From Rhizobium sp. Root708 (GTDB lineage Bacteria; Pseudomonadota; Alphaproteobacteria; Rhizobiales; Rhizobiaceae): 64,000 nucleotides of DNA. The first letter of the stretch is position 1. Every line of letters begins with the position of its first letter. This document shows positions 1 to 10,295 of the stretch, one piece after another. The position numbers and the translations under genes were made by a program. The notes beneath the pieces were generated by a model. The model was not told the origin of the DNA, searched no databases, and was given only the letters and a program-made list of their open reading frames with translations. The stretch is from the NCBI RefSeq assembly GCF_001429725.1, contig NZ_LMHV01000041.1, positions 124,001-188,000 on the forward strand, read 5' to 3'.

Positions 1-119
1 ACGCCGACCGTGTGGATCTTGATCTTCACCTGGCCGGGACCGGTATCCATCGGCAGGTCGATATCACGGAGCGCGAGTTCATGCTGGCGCTCGAGCACCA
101 GGGCGCGGACTTTGGCCAT
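1..119 (-). CDS. Zinc-type polyol (xylitol/sorbitol-like) dehydrogenase, N-terminal part only
   Basis: The first 39 codons of a leftward gene whose remainder lies outside the window. The peptide begins [19 protein letters not shown] and continues with a Pro-rich turn and a Val-Lys-Ile-Lys-Ile strand ending in His-Thr-Val-Gly-Val. This is the GroES-like N-terminal fold of medium-chain zinc alcohol dehydrogenases, and it matches best my memory of rhizobial xylitol/sorbitol dehydrogenases. The zinc-binding Cys that normally follows directly (VCGSD) would be the next residues. Such enzymes oxidise polyols to ketoses with NAD. Substrate cannot be decided from this fragment. Confidence 0.7.
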   Translation of the reverse strand, partial: MAKVRALVLERQHELALRDIDLPMDTGPGQVKIKIHTVG

Positions 120-455
120 TGTTCTGTTTCCTTCCCGTTGCCTCCCCGCGCCGATCAAATCGACGCGCCTTTGGGAGGACTATAAGACCCGAAGCGCTCG
201 AAATTCAATCGCGCCCTTCTGGCTTTTGCCCACGAAACGATGAATTGCTCGAAATCTGACGTTTCACGAAGGGCTGCGGCATTTATGCCTCCTTTATATT
301 TCCCGACCCCACACCCCCTCGACCATTTACCCGAATTGAACATATGAACGACTGAACGTTGCGCGGGAACTTCAGTTTCCAGCAAGCGCGCCCGGATAAA
401 CCTGCGACGATTGCGCGAGCCATCGCGTGGCCATGCAGACGAGCAGAGAATTTCT
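120..455. other. Intergenic region between divergent genes
   Basis: About 335 bases separate the leftward dehydrogenase from the rightward EIIA gene and should hold both promoters. It is more AT-rich than its surroundings around 250-350. No convincing small ORF with a ribosome binding site, RNA gene or repeat was seen. Confidence 0.5.
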
Positions 456-911
456 ATGGACTTCACGAAGATCATTCAGCCGGAGCATGTGTTCATCGGC
501 GTTTCCGCAACGACAAAGTGGCGCGGGCTGCAAGCGATCGCGGAAAAGGCATCGCGTGCATTCGGGATCGAGGAAAAGACGATCCTTCATGCCTTGGAAA
601 GCCGCGAAAGCCTGGGCTCGACCGGGATCGGCAACGGCGTCGCCGTGCCGCATGCGGTCGTGGAGGGAATGGCCCATCCGCGCGGACTGCTGCTGCGATT
701 TGCCAAGCCGGTGGATTTCGAAGCCGTCGACGACCTGCCGACCGACATCGCCTTTGCGCTCCTCTTTGGCGAGGCGCAGCGCGGCGAGTATCTGAACGCG
801 CTGGCAGCGATTGCCCGCCAGTTGCAGTCGCCTGGAATCCTCATGGCGATGCGCAAGGCAAAGACTTCGGAGGAACTCTACTCCGATTTCCTGGCCGACT
901 CCCGCACCTGA
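456..911 (+). CDS. PTS EIIA-type protein, PtsN-like (EIIA-Ntr family)
   Basis: A 151-residue single EIIA domain of the fructose/nitrogen class. The phospho-acceptor histidine sits at about residue 66 in the motif GIGNGVAVPHA, matching the GxGxAxPH signature of PtsN. Length is typical for PtsN (about 150-165 aa). The start at 456 (MDFTKIIQPEH) is preferred over an in-frame upstream ATG at 411 because family members begin close to this point. In rhizobia the canonical ptsN sits near rpoN. That context is absent here, so this is probably a paralogue. It may act as a phosphorylation-dependent regulator rather than in sugar import, since no EIIB/EIIC is nearby. Confidence 0.8.
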   Translation: MDFTKIIQPEHVFIGVSATTKWRGLQAIAEKASRAFGIEEKTILHALESRESLGSTGIGNGVAVPHAVVEGMAHPRGLLLRFAKPVDFEAVDDLPTDIAFALLFGEAQRGEYLNALAAIARQLQSPGILMAMRKAKTSEELYSDFLADSRT

Positions 912-1090
912 CAGCCGCGCATCGGTCTCGTGCTTCCCCAGGCAGTCACCAGGGGTGCGAGCAAGTTCATTTCAAAAGTCGGCCCGAAATGGCACTCCAT
1001 TCCGGCTGGCAGCCGCGGAACAGAAACAATCTTCGTTTCATTATACGACCAACTTGGTAGAGTTTGGCTCACGAACGAAGGAGGTTCCCG

Positions 1091-2116
1091 ATGAAATCAG
1101 TACGGATCACGCGGCTTCTGGCAGCCGCGGTTTTTGCAGGCAGCGTAGCAATCAGCGCTGCGGCGCCCGCATTCGCGGACCAGACCCTCTTGAACGTTTC
1201 CTACGATCCGACGAGGGAACTCTACAAGGATTTCAACGCAGCGTTCGCGAAGAAGTGGCAGGCGGACACGGGCGAAGCGGTTACGATCCAGGCGTCGCAT
1301 GGCGGATCTGGCGCACAGGCTCGCTCGGTGATCGACGGGCTTGAGGCCGATGTCGTGACGCTGGCGCTCGAAGGCGACATCGACGCGATCGCCAAGAAGA
1401 CCGGCAAAATCCCGGCCGACTGGAAGACCAAGTTCCCGAACAATTCCACGCCCTACACCTCGACGATCGTCTTCCTCGTCCGCAAGGGCAATCCGAAGGG
1501 CATCAAGGACTGGGGCGATCTGGTCAAGGACGACGTCCAGGTCATCACGCCGAACCCGAAGACCTCGGGCGGCGCTCGCTGGAACTTCCTGGCTGCCTGG
1601 GCATGGGCGAAGCAGGCCAATGGTGGCGATGACGCCAAGGCTCAGGAATACGTCACCAAGCTGCTTCAGCACGTTCCGGTTCTCGATACCGGCGCGCGCG
1701 GCGCGACGACGACCTTCGTACAGCGTGGCCTGGGCGACGTGTTGCTTGCCTGGGAAAATGAGGCCTACCTCTCCCTCGAAGAGCTCGGACCTGACCAGTT
1801 CGAGATCGTGACGCCGAGCTTCTCGATCCGCGCGGACCCGCCGGTTGCGATCGTCGACGGCAACGTCGACAAGAAGGGCACCCGCAAGGTGGCCGAAGCC
1901 TACCTCAACTATCTTTATTCCGACGAAGGTCAGAAGATCGCCGCCAAGCACTTCTACCGTCCGTTCAAGCCGGAAGCCGCCGATCCTGCGGATATCGCCC
2001 GCTTTCCGAAGCTGACGCTGGCAACGATCGACGACTTCGGTGGTTGGAAGGACGCTCAGCCGAAGTTCTTCGGCGACGGCGGTGTATTTGACCAAATCTA
2101 CAAGCCGGCCCAGTAA
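1091..2116 (+). CDS. sbp: Sulfate ABC transporter periplasmic binding protein
   Basis: A 341-residue secreted protein. An N-terminal signal peptide (Lys-Arg start, hydrophobic core, cleavage near AFA-DQ at about residue 30) is followed by the Sbp/CysP family opening [13 protein letters not shown] and the internal Ser/Gly-rich anion-binding loop ([11 protein letters not shown]). It delivers sulfate or thiosulfate to CysTWA in the inner membrane. The ATG at 1091 is chosen because a strong AAGGAGG Shine-Dalgarno lies at 1078-1084; an upstream in-frame ATG lacks one. It is first in a four-gene operon, with cysT starting 9 bases after its stop. Confidence 0.95.
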   Translation: MKSVRITRLLAAAVFAGSVAISAAAPAFADQTLLNVSYDPTRELYKDFNAAFAKKWQADTGEAVTIQASHGGSGAQARSVIDGLEADVVTLALEGDIDAIAKKTGKIPADWKTKFPNNSTPYTSTIVFLVRKGNPKGIKDWGDLVKDDVQVITPNPKTSGGARWNFLAAWAWAKQANGGDDAKAQEYVTKLLQHVPVLDTGARGATTTFVQRGLGDVLLAWENEAYLSLEELGPDQFEIVTPSFSIRADPPVAIVDGNVDKKGTRKVAEAYLNYLYSDEGQKIAAKHFYRPFKPEAADPADIARFPKLTLATIDDFGGWKDAQPKFFGDGGVFDQIYKPAQ

Positions 2117-2124
2117 TACATCGC

Positions 2125-2982
2125 ATGACAGCACATAGCCCCTCACGGTGGCGGTTCAGACGGCCGAGCGTCATTCCAGGATTTGGAATGGCGCTCGGCC
2201 TCACCTTGACCTGGCTCACCCTCTTGATCCTCATCCCGCTCTCTGGCCTTGCCTGGAGGTCGAGCGAGCTCGGCTGGGCAAATTTCTGGGCTATCGCATT
2301 CGATGCCCGCACGCTGAACGCCTTGCGCATCAGCTTCGGAACGGCCTTTGCAGCCGCCTGTGTCAACGCCGTGTTCGGCATCGTGCTTGCCTGGGTGCTG
2401 GTCCGCTATCGCTTCCCCGGAAAACGCGTGATCGACGCGATGGTCGACCTGCCTTTTGCCTTGCCGACAGCAGTGGCCGGTATTGCGCTCGCCACCCTCT
2501 ATGCGCCGAACGGCTGGGTCGGGCAGTTTCTGACGCCGCTCGGGATCAAGATCGCCTTTACCCCGCTCGGCATCGTCATCGCTCTCGTTTTCGTCGGCCT
2601 GCCCTTCGTGGTTCGAACGGTCCAGCCTGTCATGGAAGAGATCGACAAGGAAGTCGAGGAAGCGGCAGCCACGCTCGGCGCGACGCGCCTTCAGACGATT
2701 TTTCGCGTACTGTTGCCGGGCCTAGCGCCTGCTGTCCTGACCGGCTTTGCCCTCGCCTTCGCGCGCGGCGTCGGAGAGTATGGCTCGGTGATCTTCATCG
2801 CCGGCAACCTGCCGTTCAAATCGGAAATCGCGCCCCTGCTGATCGTGATCAAGCTGGAAGAATACAACTACGCAGCCGCCACGGGCATTGCCGCAGTCAT
2901 GCTGGTGCTGTCGTTCGCGATGCTGCTGGTGATCAATCTGATCCAGGGATGGAGCAGGCGGAGGTACGGCTATGGCGCTTGA
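2125..2982 (+). CDS. cysT: Sulfate ABC transporter permease CysT (CysU)
   Basis: A 285-residue integral membrane protein with about six hydrophobic segments and the EAA loop of binding-protein-dependent permeases ([21 protein letters not shown], residues about 178-198), which contacts the ATPase. The sequence order is that of CysT: an N-terminal segment [15 protein letters not shown], the [17 protein letters not shown] signature of sulfate and molybdate permeases, and the [14 protein letters not shown] motif. The stop overlaps the start of cysW by 11 bases, so the two permease subunits are probably translationally coupled. With CysW it forms the heterodimeric channel of the sulfate importer. 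Confidence 0.95.
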   Translation: MTAHSPSRWRFRRPSVIPGFGMALGLTLTWLTLLILIPLSGLAWRSSELGWANFWAIAFDARTLNALRISFGTAFAAACVNAVFGIVLAWVLVRYRFPGKRVIDAMVDLPFALPTAVAGIALATLYAPNGWVGQFLTPLGIKIAFTPLGIVIALVFVGLPFVVRTVQPVMEEIDKEVEEAAATLGATRLQTIFRVLLPGLAPAVLTGFALAFARGVGEYGSVIFIAGNLPFKSEIAPLLIVIKLEEYNYAAATGIAAVMLVLSFAMLLVINLIQGWSRRRYGYGA

Positions 2983-3844
2983 TGGCACCGTCACGACGAC
3001 CAAGGTTCGCTCCGTCGTCACCGAAAACAGGGTGGCGCGTTGGACGCTGATCCTGGCATCGCTCGTCTTTCTAACGTTGATCCTGCTCTTGCCGCTTGCC
3101 GCCGTCTTCGTCGAGGCTTTCCGCAAGGGCGGAGCCGCATTCTTCGAAGCGCTTCAGGACGCGGAGACCTTCTCCGCGATCACGCTGACACTGATCGTGG
3201 CGGGCGTCAGCGTACCGCTGAACCTGGTCTTCGGCGTTGCCGCCGCCTGGGCGATCGCCAAATTCGAGTTCAAGGGCAAGGCTTTCCTGACGACATTGAT
3301 CGACCTGCCGTTTTCGGTATCGCCTGTCATCGCCGGTCTGGTCTTCGTTCTACTGTTCGGGGCCAACACCTATCTCGGCCACTGGTTGAGCTCGCACGAC
3401 ATCAAGATTCTCTTCGCGGTCCCCGGTCTCATCCTCGCGACCATGTTCGTGACCTTTCCCTTCGTGGCGCGGGAACTGATCCCGCTGATGCAGGAGCAGG
3501 GAACGGGCGATGAAGAGGCGGCAATTTCGCTCGGCGCCAATGGTTGGCAGACCTTCTGGTATGTCACGCTGCCGAACATCAAATGGGGCCTGCTCTATGG
3601 CGTGCTGCTTTGCAACGCCCGCGCCATGGGCGAATTCGGCGCGGTATCGGTTGTTTCGGGCCATATTCGCGGCCAGACCAACACGATGCCGCTGCAGGTC
3701 GAAATCCTTTATAACGAGTACAATTTCACCGGTGCCTTCGCTGTTGCCACGCTGCTTGCCCTGCTTGCTTTGGTCACGCTCGTTTTGAAGACGCTCCTCG
3801 AAATGCGCTACAGCGAAGAAATCGCCGCAAGCCGGCGGCATTGA
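2972..3844 (+). CDS. cysW: Sulfate ABC transporter permease CysW
   Basis: A 290-residue membrane permease with six predicted transmembrane segments. It carries the [20 protein letters not shown] signature, the EAA loop ([16 protein letters not shown], residues about 179-194) and the [19 protein letters not shown] stretch typical of CysW. It overlaps cysT at its start. It is the second pore subunit and pairs with CysT, receiving sulfate from Sbp and powered by CysA. Length is typical for the family. Confidence 0.95.
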   Translation: MALDGTVTTTKVRSVVTENRVARWTLILASLVFLTLILLLPLAAVFVEAFRKGGAAFFEALQDAETFSAITLTLIVAGVSVPLNLVFGVAAAWAIAKFEFKGKAFLTTLIDLPFSVSPVIAGLVFVLLFGANTYLGHWLSSHDIKILFAVPGLILATMFVTFPFVARELIPLMQEQGTGDEEAAISLGANGWQTFWYVTLPNIKWGLLYGVLLCNARAMGEFGAVSVVSGHIRGQTNTMPLQVEILYNEYNFTGAFAVATLLALLALVTLVLKTLLEMRYSEEIAASRRH

Positions 3845-3854
3845 AGGAAATAGA

Positions 3855-4901
3855 ATGGAAGTTCGCGTCCAAAACATACGCAAGGAATTCGAGCGCTTTC
3901 CGGCTCTTCACGATGTGTCGCTCGACATCCGCTCGGGCGAGCTCATCGCTCTGCTCGGACCATCCGGTTCGGGCAAGACCACGCTTCTGCGGTTGATCGC
4001 CGGCCTTGAAAGCCCGACCGAGGGCCAGGTGTTCTTCGGCAACGAAGATGCCTCCAGGAAGACCGTACAGGAACGCAACATCGGCTTCGTCTTCCAGCAC
4101 TACGCGTTGTTCCGGCATATGACCGTTCTCGACAACGTCTCGTTCGGTCTCAAGGTGCGTAACGGCGTGCGCCGGCCGTCGAAGGCGGAAATTCGCCGCC
4201 GCGCACTGGAACTGCTGGAGCTGGTTCAGCTTTCCGGTCTGGAGAAGCGTTATCCCACGCAGCTTTCGGGCGGCCAACGCCAGCGCGTCGCCCTGGCGCG
4301 CGCCATGGCAGTCGAGCCGAACGTGCTGCTGCTTGACGAACCGTTCGGCGCGCTCGACGCCCAGGTCCGCAAGGATCTGCGCAAATGGCTCCGCGAGATC
4401 CACGATCGCACCGGCCACACGACTGTTTTCGTGACGCACGACCAGGATGAAGCGATGGAACTCGCTGACCGGGTCGTGGTGATGAGCCAGGGGGCGATCG
4501 AACAGGTCGGCACTCCCGATGACGTCTATGACAACCCGAACTCGCCCTTCGTGTTCGGCTTCGTCGGCCAGTCCAACTGTCTGCAGATCAGGATCGCGGA
4601 TGGAGACATCTGGTTCGAGGATCGGCCACTGGGGCTGAAGGTCGAAGGTGAACCGGACGGCGAGGCGCAGCTCTACTTCCGCCCACACGATATTGAGCTC
4701 AGGGACGGCTGCGGCGGTTGCATCGCAGGACTGATGACGAGCAGCAGACGCGTCGCCGGCACCCGTCACATCGAGCTGAACATCGGCAAGGACCATCCGC
4801 CGATCGAGCTGGAGCTTCCACCCGCCCAGATCGACAGCCTCGACCGTAGTCGGATCGCCTTCCGACCAACGCGCTGGAAGCTGTTTCGCACGGAATCGTG
4901 A
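3855..4901 (+). CDS. cysA: Sulfate/thiosulfate import ATPase CysA
   Basis: A 348-residue ABC ATPase. Walker A is GPSGSGKTT at about residues 36-44, the Q-loop is VFQHYALF, the signature is LSGGQRQR, Walker B is [12 protein letters not shown], and the switch histidine is in [10 protein letters not shown]-terminal regulatory (TOBE-like) domain of about 100 residues carries the YFRPHDIEL motif of CysA. The start lies 10 bases after the cysW stop, so this closes the operon. Its paralogous relatives transport molybdate, but the adjacent Sbp and CysTW make sulfate the assignment. Confidence 0.95.
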   Translation: MEVRVQNIRKEFERFPALHDVSLDIRSGELIALLGPSGSGKTTLLRLIAGLESPTEGQVFFGNEDASRKTVQERNIGFVFQHYALFRHMTVLDNVSFGLKVRNGVRRPSKAEIRRRALELLELVQLSGLEKRYPTQLSGGQRQRVALARAMAVEPNVLLLDEPFGALDAQVRKDLRKWLREIHDRTGHTTVFVTHDQDEAMELADRVVVMSQGAIEQVGTPDDVYDNPNSPFVFGFVGQSNCLQIRIADGDIWFEDRPLGLKVEGEPDGEAQLYFRPHDIELRDGCGGCIAGLMTSSRRVAGTRHIELNIGKDHPPIELELPPAQIDSLDRSRIAFRPTRWKLFRTES

Positions 4902-5046
4902 CACCGGTCTGACTGTCGGCACTGGCAAAATGGTGCCGCCAACGTCAATCTATGGTTTACCAATCGCTAGTAAAAGTTGAAGCAATCTCCCGATCAGGCG
5001 CGCGCCTTCGACCGCGCTTACGATTTGACGCTCTAGCGGTGACCCC

Positions 5047-6507
5047 ATGACAGCTGACTCGGCCGACACTGACGTTTTCGATCTGGCGCCAATTGCGATG
5101 TGGATCGAGGATTTCAGCGGCGTCAAAGCCCAATTCGATGCCTGGCGCTCAGCCGGCGTTGAAGACATCCGCGCATTCCTGCGGGAAGACCCGTCGCGGG
5201 TCGCAAGCTGCTCCGCCCGGATCCGGGTCCTGCGGGTCAACGCCAAGACACTCGAGCTCTTCGAAGCCGAAGACATCGATCACCTGACCAGCAATCTCGG
5301 CAGGGTGTTTCGCGACGAAATGCTTGAAAGCCACGTCAATGAATTGGCGGCTCTCTGGGAAGGAAAGACGGAATTCAGCGGCAGCGCTGTCAACTATAGC
5401 CTCTCCGGACGACGGCTCGACATTCAGCTGCGCGGTGCGGTGCTTCCCGGGCATGAGCAAACCTTGTCCCGGCTCCTTCTGACGACGGAAGATGTCAGCG
5501 ACCGGGAGCAGGCGCGGCGGAACGAACGCGAGAACCGCCAGTATGCCGAAGGCATATTCGAGCACTCTCCGGTATCGCTCTGGGTCGAGGACTTCAGCCG
5601 CATAAAGATATTGCTGCAGGACGTGCGCGATCGCGGTATCGTCGATTTTCGCGTCTTCACCGACGTCCACCCGGAATTCGTTCGGCAGTGCATGAGCGAA
5701 ATCAAGGTCATCAACGTCAACCAGGCCACACTCGACCTGTTCTGCGCGCCCGACCGCAAGACGCTGCTGCAAAGCCTGAACAGCATCTTCCGCGACGAGA
5801 TGGAAAAGCATTTCCGTGAGCAACTGATCGAGTTGTGGAACGGAAATCTCATCCACCAGCGCGAAGTCATCAATTATGCGCTCGATGGCTCCGAGCGCTT
5901 CGTCCTCCTGCAATTCTCGGTCCTGCCCGGACACGAGAAAGACTGGTCGCTGATCCAGGTTGCGCTCACCGACATTACGGCGCGCAAGAAGGCGGAAGCT
6001 TATCTGGAATACCTCGGCAAGCACGACGTTCTGACGAAACTGCACAATCGCGCCTTCTATGTGGACGAACTGAACCGGCTGGAGCGCAAGACATTGCGTC
6101 CGGTCTCGGCGATCATCATCGACCTCAACGGTCTGAAGGATGCCAACGACCAGCTTGGCCACGATGCCGGCGACGCGCTTTTGCGGCGGCTCGGCGAGGT
6201 GCTGAACGGCGCGGTCTCGCTTCCGAACCATGCCGCCCGCATCGGCGGCGACGAATTCGCCGTCTTGATGCCCGGCGCGGATCGACAGGCTGCGGGCGTT
6301 ATGATGGAGACCATCAACGAGCTGCTGAAGATCAACAACCAGTTCTACTCGAACGCACCGTTGAGCATATCTTTCGGCGTTGCGACGAGCGATGCCGGCG
6401 AGACCATGGAAGCAACGGTTCGGCGGGCCGATCTCGCGATGTACGAGCAGAAGCGCGCCTATCACGCAGACAGCAAGCGCGGCTCACCCCGCATCCAGGC
6501 TGTGTGA
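5047..6507 (+). CDS. Double-PAS diguanylate cyclase (GGDEF)
   Basis: A 486-residue cytoplasmic protein without membrane segments. Two tandem sensor domains (about residues 10-140 and 170-315) each open with a variant PAS motif, PIAMWIEDFS and PVSLWVEDFS, and each contains a VNxxTLxLF helix. The C-terminal 165 residues are a GGDEF domain with an intact RIGGDEFA active site at about residues 398-405, so it should make cyclic di-GMP from two GTP. No RxxD-type inhibitory site is obvious upstream of GGDEF. The ligand of the PAS domains is unknown. The gene stands alone, 145 bases after cysA. The same PAS variant occurs in the kinase at 37113. Confidence 0.88.
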   Translation: MTADSADTDVFDLAPIAMWIEDFSGVKAQFDAWRSAGVEDIRAFLREDPSRVASCSARIRVLRVNAKTLELFEAEDIDHLTSNLGRVFRDEMLESHVNELAALWEGKTEFSGSAVNYSLSGRRLDIQLRGAVLPGHEQTLSRLLLTTEDVSDREQARRNERENRQYAEGIFEHSPVSLWVEDFSRIKILLQDVRDRGIVDFRVFTDVHPEFVRQCMSEIKVINVNQATLDLFCAPDRKTLLQSLNSIFRDEMEKHFREQLIELWNGNLIHQREVINYALDGSERFVLLQFSVLPGHEKDWSLIQVALTDITARKKAEAYLEYLGKHDVLTKLHNRAFYVDELNRLERKTLRPVSAIIIDLNGLKDANDQLGHDAGDALLRRLGEVLNGAVSLPNHAARIGGDEFAVLMPGADRQAAGVMMETINELLKINNQFYSNAPLSISFGVATSDAGETMEATVRRADLAMYEQKRAYHADSKRGSPRIQAV

Positions 6508-6554
6508 GCCGACGAACCTCTACGCTACCGACGTAGGTCGCCAGGCCGCAAAGT

Positions 6555-7592
6555 TCATTCCTTTGGTCGGTCTGAAAAATGCTGCAGCGCGTATTCGGCT
6601 GCTTTCTGGTTGGATTGGCGGGCATCATCCAGCCAGAATGGGAAGAGCTGCCATTGGTGGGTCATCCCCGGCCACTGCTGCAGGGTAACATCGACCCCGA
6701 CCTGCCGGGCTTTCTCCGCGTGCTGCAGCGTATCGTTTAGCAATACGTCGTTCGAACCGACCTGGACCAGCAGCGGCGGAAAGCCTGTCATGTCTGCATA
6801 GAGCGGCGATATCCGCGGATCAGTTGGCGAACGGGCGCCCAGGTAGGCCGCGCGCGCGTCGTCCGCCAAAAAGCTGCCGATCAAAGGGTCCGAGGTATCC
6901 TGAGCCGCTGGCTGCAGATTGACCACCGGGCTCATGGCGATGACTGCCGCGGGCAACGGTCCCTTCAGGGCCATCTGCCGCAGCACGGATTCGATCGCAA
7001 GGGTGGCCCCCGTCGAGTCGCCGGCGATAATCACATTGTCGTTCTCGTAACCGGAATCCAGAAGCCACTGATAAGCCGTGAGCGTGTCATCTATCTGAGC
7101 CGGAAACGGATACTCCGGCGCAAGCCGATAATCGATCAGCAGAACATCTGACGACGCCGCCTTCGCCAGGGAACCGGCGAGTGCCTGATGCGTCTCGGGT
7201 GACCCAGCGAAGAAACCGCCGCCGTGAACGTAAAGGATCACGCGTTTACCCATTGGATGGTGCAATCGGGCCGGCCAGATGAGTTCCGCATCCACGCCTC
7301 CCGCATCCACCTGCCTGACCTGCACACGTGACGCTTCCGGAGCCTGCTCCATCAGCTCATCGAAGGCGTAGCGCCGCTGTTTCAGGCTCTTGGCGCCCGC
7401 ATAGCCCGTCTGCAGTTTCTGCTGCAGGTCGCTGACCTGCTGTTTCGACGCGTCGCTTTGCGGAGGTTGGTCGATGGCATGTGCCGCCGCGAGGCCGATG
7501 GTCGACGACAGCACCGCCGATGCAATCAACACCGCGACGCGTCGCACACGCTCACGCAGTTGCGCTTTTCCTGCCACATGCGACGTCGGCAT
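6555..7592 (-). CDS. Secreted alpha/beta hydrolase, HSL-family esterase
   Basis: A 345-residue hydrolase of the hormone-sensitive-lipase class. An Arg-rich N-terminus and hydrophobic stretch (about residues 15-40) look like a signal peptide ending near AHA. The oxyanion-hole motif HGGGFFAG, the nucleophile elbow GDSTGA (Ser about residue 194), a DVLLNDT acid region and the catalytic His in GMTHQWQ are all present, so it should be active on short-chain esters. A GAGG-type ribosome site precedes the ATG. It is single and convergent to the diguanylate cyclase. Substrate cannot be assigned. Confidence 0.85.
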   Translation of the reverse strand: MPTSHVAGKAQLRERVRRVAVLIASAVLSSTIGLAAAHAIDQPPQSDASKQQVSDLQQKLQTGYAGAKSLKQRRYAFDELMEQAPEASRVQVRQVDAGGVDAELIWPARLHHPMGKRVILYVHGGGFFAGSPETHQALAGSLAKAASSDVLLIDYRLAPEYPFPAQIDDTLTAYQWLLDSGYENDNVIIAGDSTGATLAIESVLRQMALKGPLPAAVIAMSPVVNLQPAAQDTSDPLIGSFLADDARAAYLGARSPTDPRISPLYADMTGFPPLLVQVGSNDVLLNDTLQHAEKARQVGVDVTLQQWPGMTHQWQLFPFWLDDARQSNQKAAEYALQHFSDRPKE

Positions 7593-7673
7593 AGTCGAGC
7601 CTCTCCAATGCTCAATCGAATGCCGCTGAAACTGCCATGTCCCGCTACGGAGTCAAGCGTGTGGATTTGGTCA

Positions 7674-8534
7674 TTATCCGGCGTGGCCGGCTTTCGGGCG
7701 GGAGGGTTTTCCAACCACATTCCCGTCCTCACCGCGCAGATTGACGATCGCCTTGATCGGCAGGTGGTCGGAGGCAATGCGCGCCAACGGCGTATCGTGC
7801 GCTTCGACGGCCGTTACCACCCCGCGGCGATTTGCCATGATACGATCCAGCGCCAGAACAGGCAGACGAGCGGGAAAGCTCGGAACGGCGACCGGTTGAG
7901 GTCCGAAAACGGATTGGAACGTGTGCAACGACGACCGGTCGCCAAGGCGCCATTCGTTCAAGTCCCCGAGCAGAATGGTCGGCGTATCGGATTTCTGTCC
8001 CATCAACTCCACGAGAACCTTCGCCTGTTGCGCCCTAGAATGCCGGAGCAAGCCGAAATGGGCGGCGATGATGCGCAGCCCGCCACCCGCCTCAAGCTCA
8101 AGCTCGGCGACCAACGCACCACGCGGCTCCAGCCCTGGCAGAACGATCTGGTGGACGTCGCGCACGAGACCCTTCTTGAAGAGAACGACATTGCCATGCC
8201 ATCCGTGCGCCTTGCTCATCCCCGCCACCGGGACCGGCAGCAGCCCGGTTTCCCGTTCCAGCCGGTTCAGATCGAGTATCCCGGTTCGTTCACCGAAGCG
8301 CGTATCCGCCTCCTGCAGCGCAATGACGTCGGCATCGATCTCGTGGATCACGCGACTTGTTCGCTCCGGATCGAAACGCCGATCGTTGCCCACGCACTTG
8401 TGGACATTGTAGGACGCGATGAGAGTGCCTTGCTGGCGCGGCGACTTGTCGAGATGCAGCGCATCCAGTCGTTTCTTGCGGTTTCGGATCGAAGCAAGAA
8501 TGCTGGCGGGGAGGCTATCTTTGCGGGCATGCAT
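7674..8534 (-). CDS. Endonuclease/exonuclease/phosphatase (EEP) family protein, YbhP-like
   Basis: A 286-residue metal-dependent phosphodiesterase/phosphatase fold. Recognisable EEP motifs in order are SYNVHKC (Asn metal ligand), ALQEADTR (Glu), the GDLNEWR active-site Asp/Asn pair and the terminal SDHLP (Asp-His). It lies 88 bases downstream of a cardiolipin synthase gene in the same direction, so they are probably co-transcribed. Escherichia coli has a comparable ybhP-clsB arrangement, which suggests a role around phospholipid head groups. The exact substrate of the family member is not known. Confidence 0.8.
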   Translation of the reverse strand: MHARKDSLPASILASIRNRKKRLDALHLDKSPRQQGTLIASYNVHKCVGNDRRFDPERTSRVIHEIDADVIALQEADTRFGERTGILDLNRLERETGLLPVPVAGMSKAHGWHGNVVLFKKGLVRDVHQIVLPGLEPRGALVAELELEAGGGLRIIAAHFGLLRHSRAQQAKVLVELMGQKSDTPTILLGDLNEWRLGDRSSLHTFQSVFGPQPVAVPSFPARLPVLALDRIMANRRGVVTAVEAHDTPLARIASDHLPIKAIVNLRGEDGNVVGKPSRPKAGHAG

Positions 8535-8622
8535 CGCGATGACGAGGTTCCGTTAAACAGGGGCACCTATGGCAGTATAGGCGCCCTACCGAAACTTGCC
8601 ATGTCGGATCGCGGAAAAACTG

Positions 8623-10116
8623 TCACAGGTATGGCGATCCCAGCCACAAAATCTTGTCCAGCAGCCGCACCAGGAACGGACGCGATCGCAGCCCATTCAA
8701 GGTAACGGGCGAGGCTGACTTGATTGCCTCGTCGATATGTTCGTCGATCTCGTTGGCGAACCCCTCATTGAGAACTTCGAGATCGATCTCGAAGTTCAGG
8801 CGCAGCGACCGCGGATCGAGGTTGGAGGACCCGACATAGGACCAGACCCCGTCGATCGACAGCAGCTTCGAGTGGCTGAAGGCGCCGCTCGCCCGCCAGA
8901 TGCGGCAGTAGTTGGCAACGATCTGGTCGAATTGCGCGGTCATCGCTCGATCGACCAGCACCAGATTATTGACCTGCGGGACGACGATATCGACCTCCAC
9001 ACCGCGGCGCGCGGCCGTCGCCAGCGCGCTGATCAGTTCGCGATCCGGCAGGAAATAAGGCGACATGATCCTGATCGATTTGCGGGCAACCGAGAATGCG
9101 CCCATCAGCATCTTGTGGTTTGTCTCAATGCTTCTGTCCGGCCCGGAGGCAACGGCGCGGATAAACACGGGATCGCCGACGGCCCGTTCGGGCGGCGCAA
9201 TCCGCCACGCTTCCGTCGTCAATTCCTCGCCCGTCGTGAAGCGCCAGTCTTCGGCAGCAACGTTGAAGAGGTCGGCAACCACCGGCCCGGTCACCGAGAA
9301 ATGCGTATCGCGCGCGAAACTGTCACCAACGGTCTCCCGCGAAAAGCCCTCCCGAATGTTCATCCCACCCGTCAGCACGAGGCCGCCGTCGACGACGAGA
9401 ATCTTGCGGTGGGTGCGAAGGTTCGCATAGGGCAGCCGCAAACCCATGATGACGTTACCGTTGAAGACCGCGACCCGCACGCCACCCTTGTCGAGGTAAC
9501 TGAGAATGCTCGGCACCGAATAGCGGGCGCCAACCGCGTCGATCAGCACCCGAACCTCGACGCCGCGCTTGGCTGCCGCAATCAGAGCGTCGGCAATGCG
9601 CATCCCGATCCTGTCGCGGTCGAATATGTAGGTTTCGAGGAGGATGGAGCGCTGGGCGTTGCCGATCGCAGACTGCATGGCATTGTAGCAGTCGTCGCCG
9701 GTTTCCAGCATGTCGATGGTGTTACCCGTTGCGATCGGGTTGCGGGCGACGCGATCGCCGAGCGTCTGCAGAGCAGCAAACCGCCGGCCAAAGCCGCTGA
9801 TGACAAGCTCCGCGTCCGCATCGAAGCTCTCCAGTTCGTCAAGATCCGCCTCGGGTATCAGGGCGTCGCGGCGCAGGCTGAGCGAGGCCCGGCGAATGCG
9901 GTTTATACCGGCGATGGCATAGAAGACGGCACCGACGATGGGCGACAGGAGGATGACGCCGACCCAGCCGAGCGCGGCGCGAACCTCCTCCTTGGTCATG
10001 GTGGCGTGTATTGCTGCCGCCGCGCCCATGGCAATCGAAAGAACGAATAATATATGCGGCCAGTAGGTCGATATCATATAAAACATGCGCAAAATATAGC
10101 GGCTATCGCTCGCCAT
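8623..10116 (-). CDS. cls: Cardiolipin synthase / phospholipase D-like
   Basis: A 497-residue membrane-anchored enzyme. Two N-terminal hydrophobic segments (about residues 16-36 and 46-70) are followed by two phospholipase D catalytic motifs: HRKILVVDGG at about residue 230 and HSKLLSIDG at about residue 410. Both retain the His-x-Lys(x4)Asp core. Architecture and length match bacterial ClsA, which condenses two phosphatidylglycerols to cardiolipin at the inner membrane. The start is uncertain, because no clear Shine-Dalgarno precedes 10116 and later ATGs near 10077-10083 are possible. It leads a two-gene unit with the EEP gene. Confidence 0.88.
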   Translation of the reverse strand: MASDSRYILRMFYMISTYWPHILFVLSIAMGAAAAIHATMTKEEVRAALGWVGVILLSPIVGAVFYAIAGINRIRRASLSLRRDALIPEADLDELESFDADAELVISGFGRRFAALQTLGDRVARNPIATGNTIDMLETGDDCYNAMQSAIGNAQRSILLETYIFDRDRIGMRIADALIAAAKRGVEVRVLIDAVGARYSVPSILSYLDKGGVRVAVFNGNVIMGLRLPYANLRTHRKILVVDGGLVLTGGMNIREGFSRETVGDSFARDTHFSVTGPVVADLFNVAAEDWRFTTGEELTTEAWRIAPPERAVGDPVFIRAVASGPDRSIETNHKMLMGAFSVARKSIRIMSPYFLPDRELISALATAARRGVEVDIVVPQVNNLVLVDRAMTAQFDQIVANYCRIWRASGAFSHSKLLSIDGVWSYVGSSNLDPRSLRLNFEIDLEVLNEGFANEIDEHIDEAIKSASPVTLNGLRSRPFLVRLLDKILWLGSPYL

Positions 10117-10295
10117 TCAATTGCATCAAAAGGACGGCTCTGGCCCACCGCTATGACCGCACCCGAAACCCCCAATGTTGCGGCGCAAATATATTGCCGC
10201 AGCGCATCAAAAATAGCTTGAAAGAGGGTGATTCGTCTGGAACTCTGCCTTTGGTATCGCGTTAGACATTCGCATCCTTGCACTGGAGATCGGCG

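Noticed and set aside
912-1090. Possible SAM-type riboswitch before the sulfate transporter operon
   Set aside because: No conserved riboswitch helices or T-rich terminator were seen; the region reads as an ordinary leader with a strong ribosome site.
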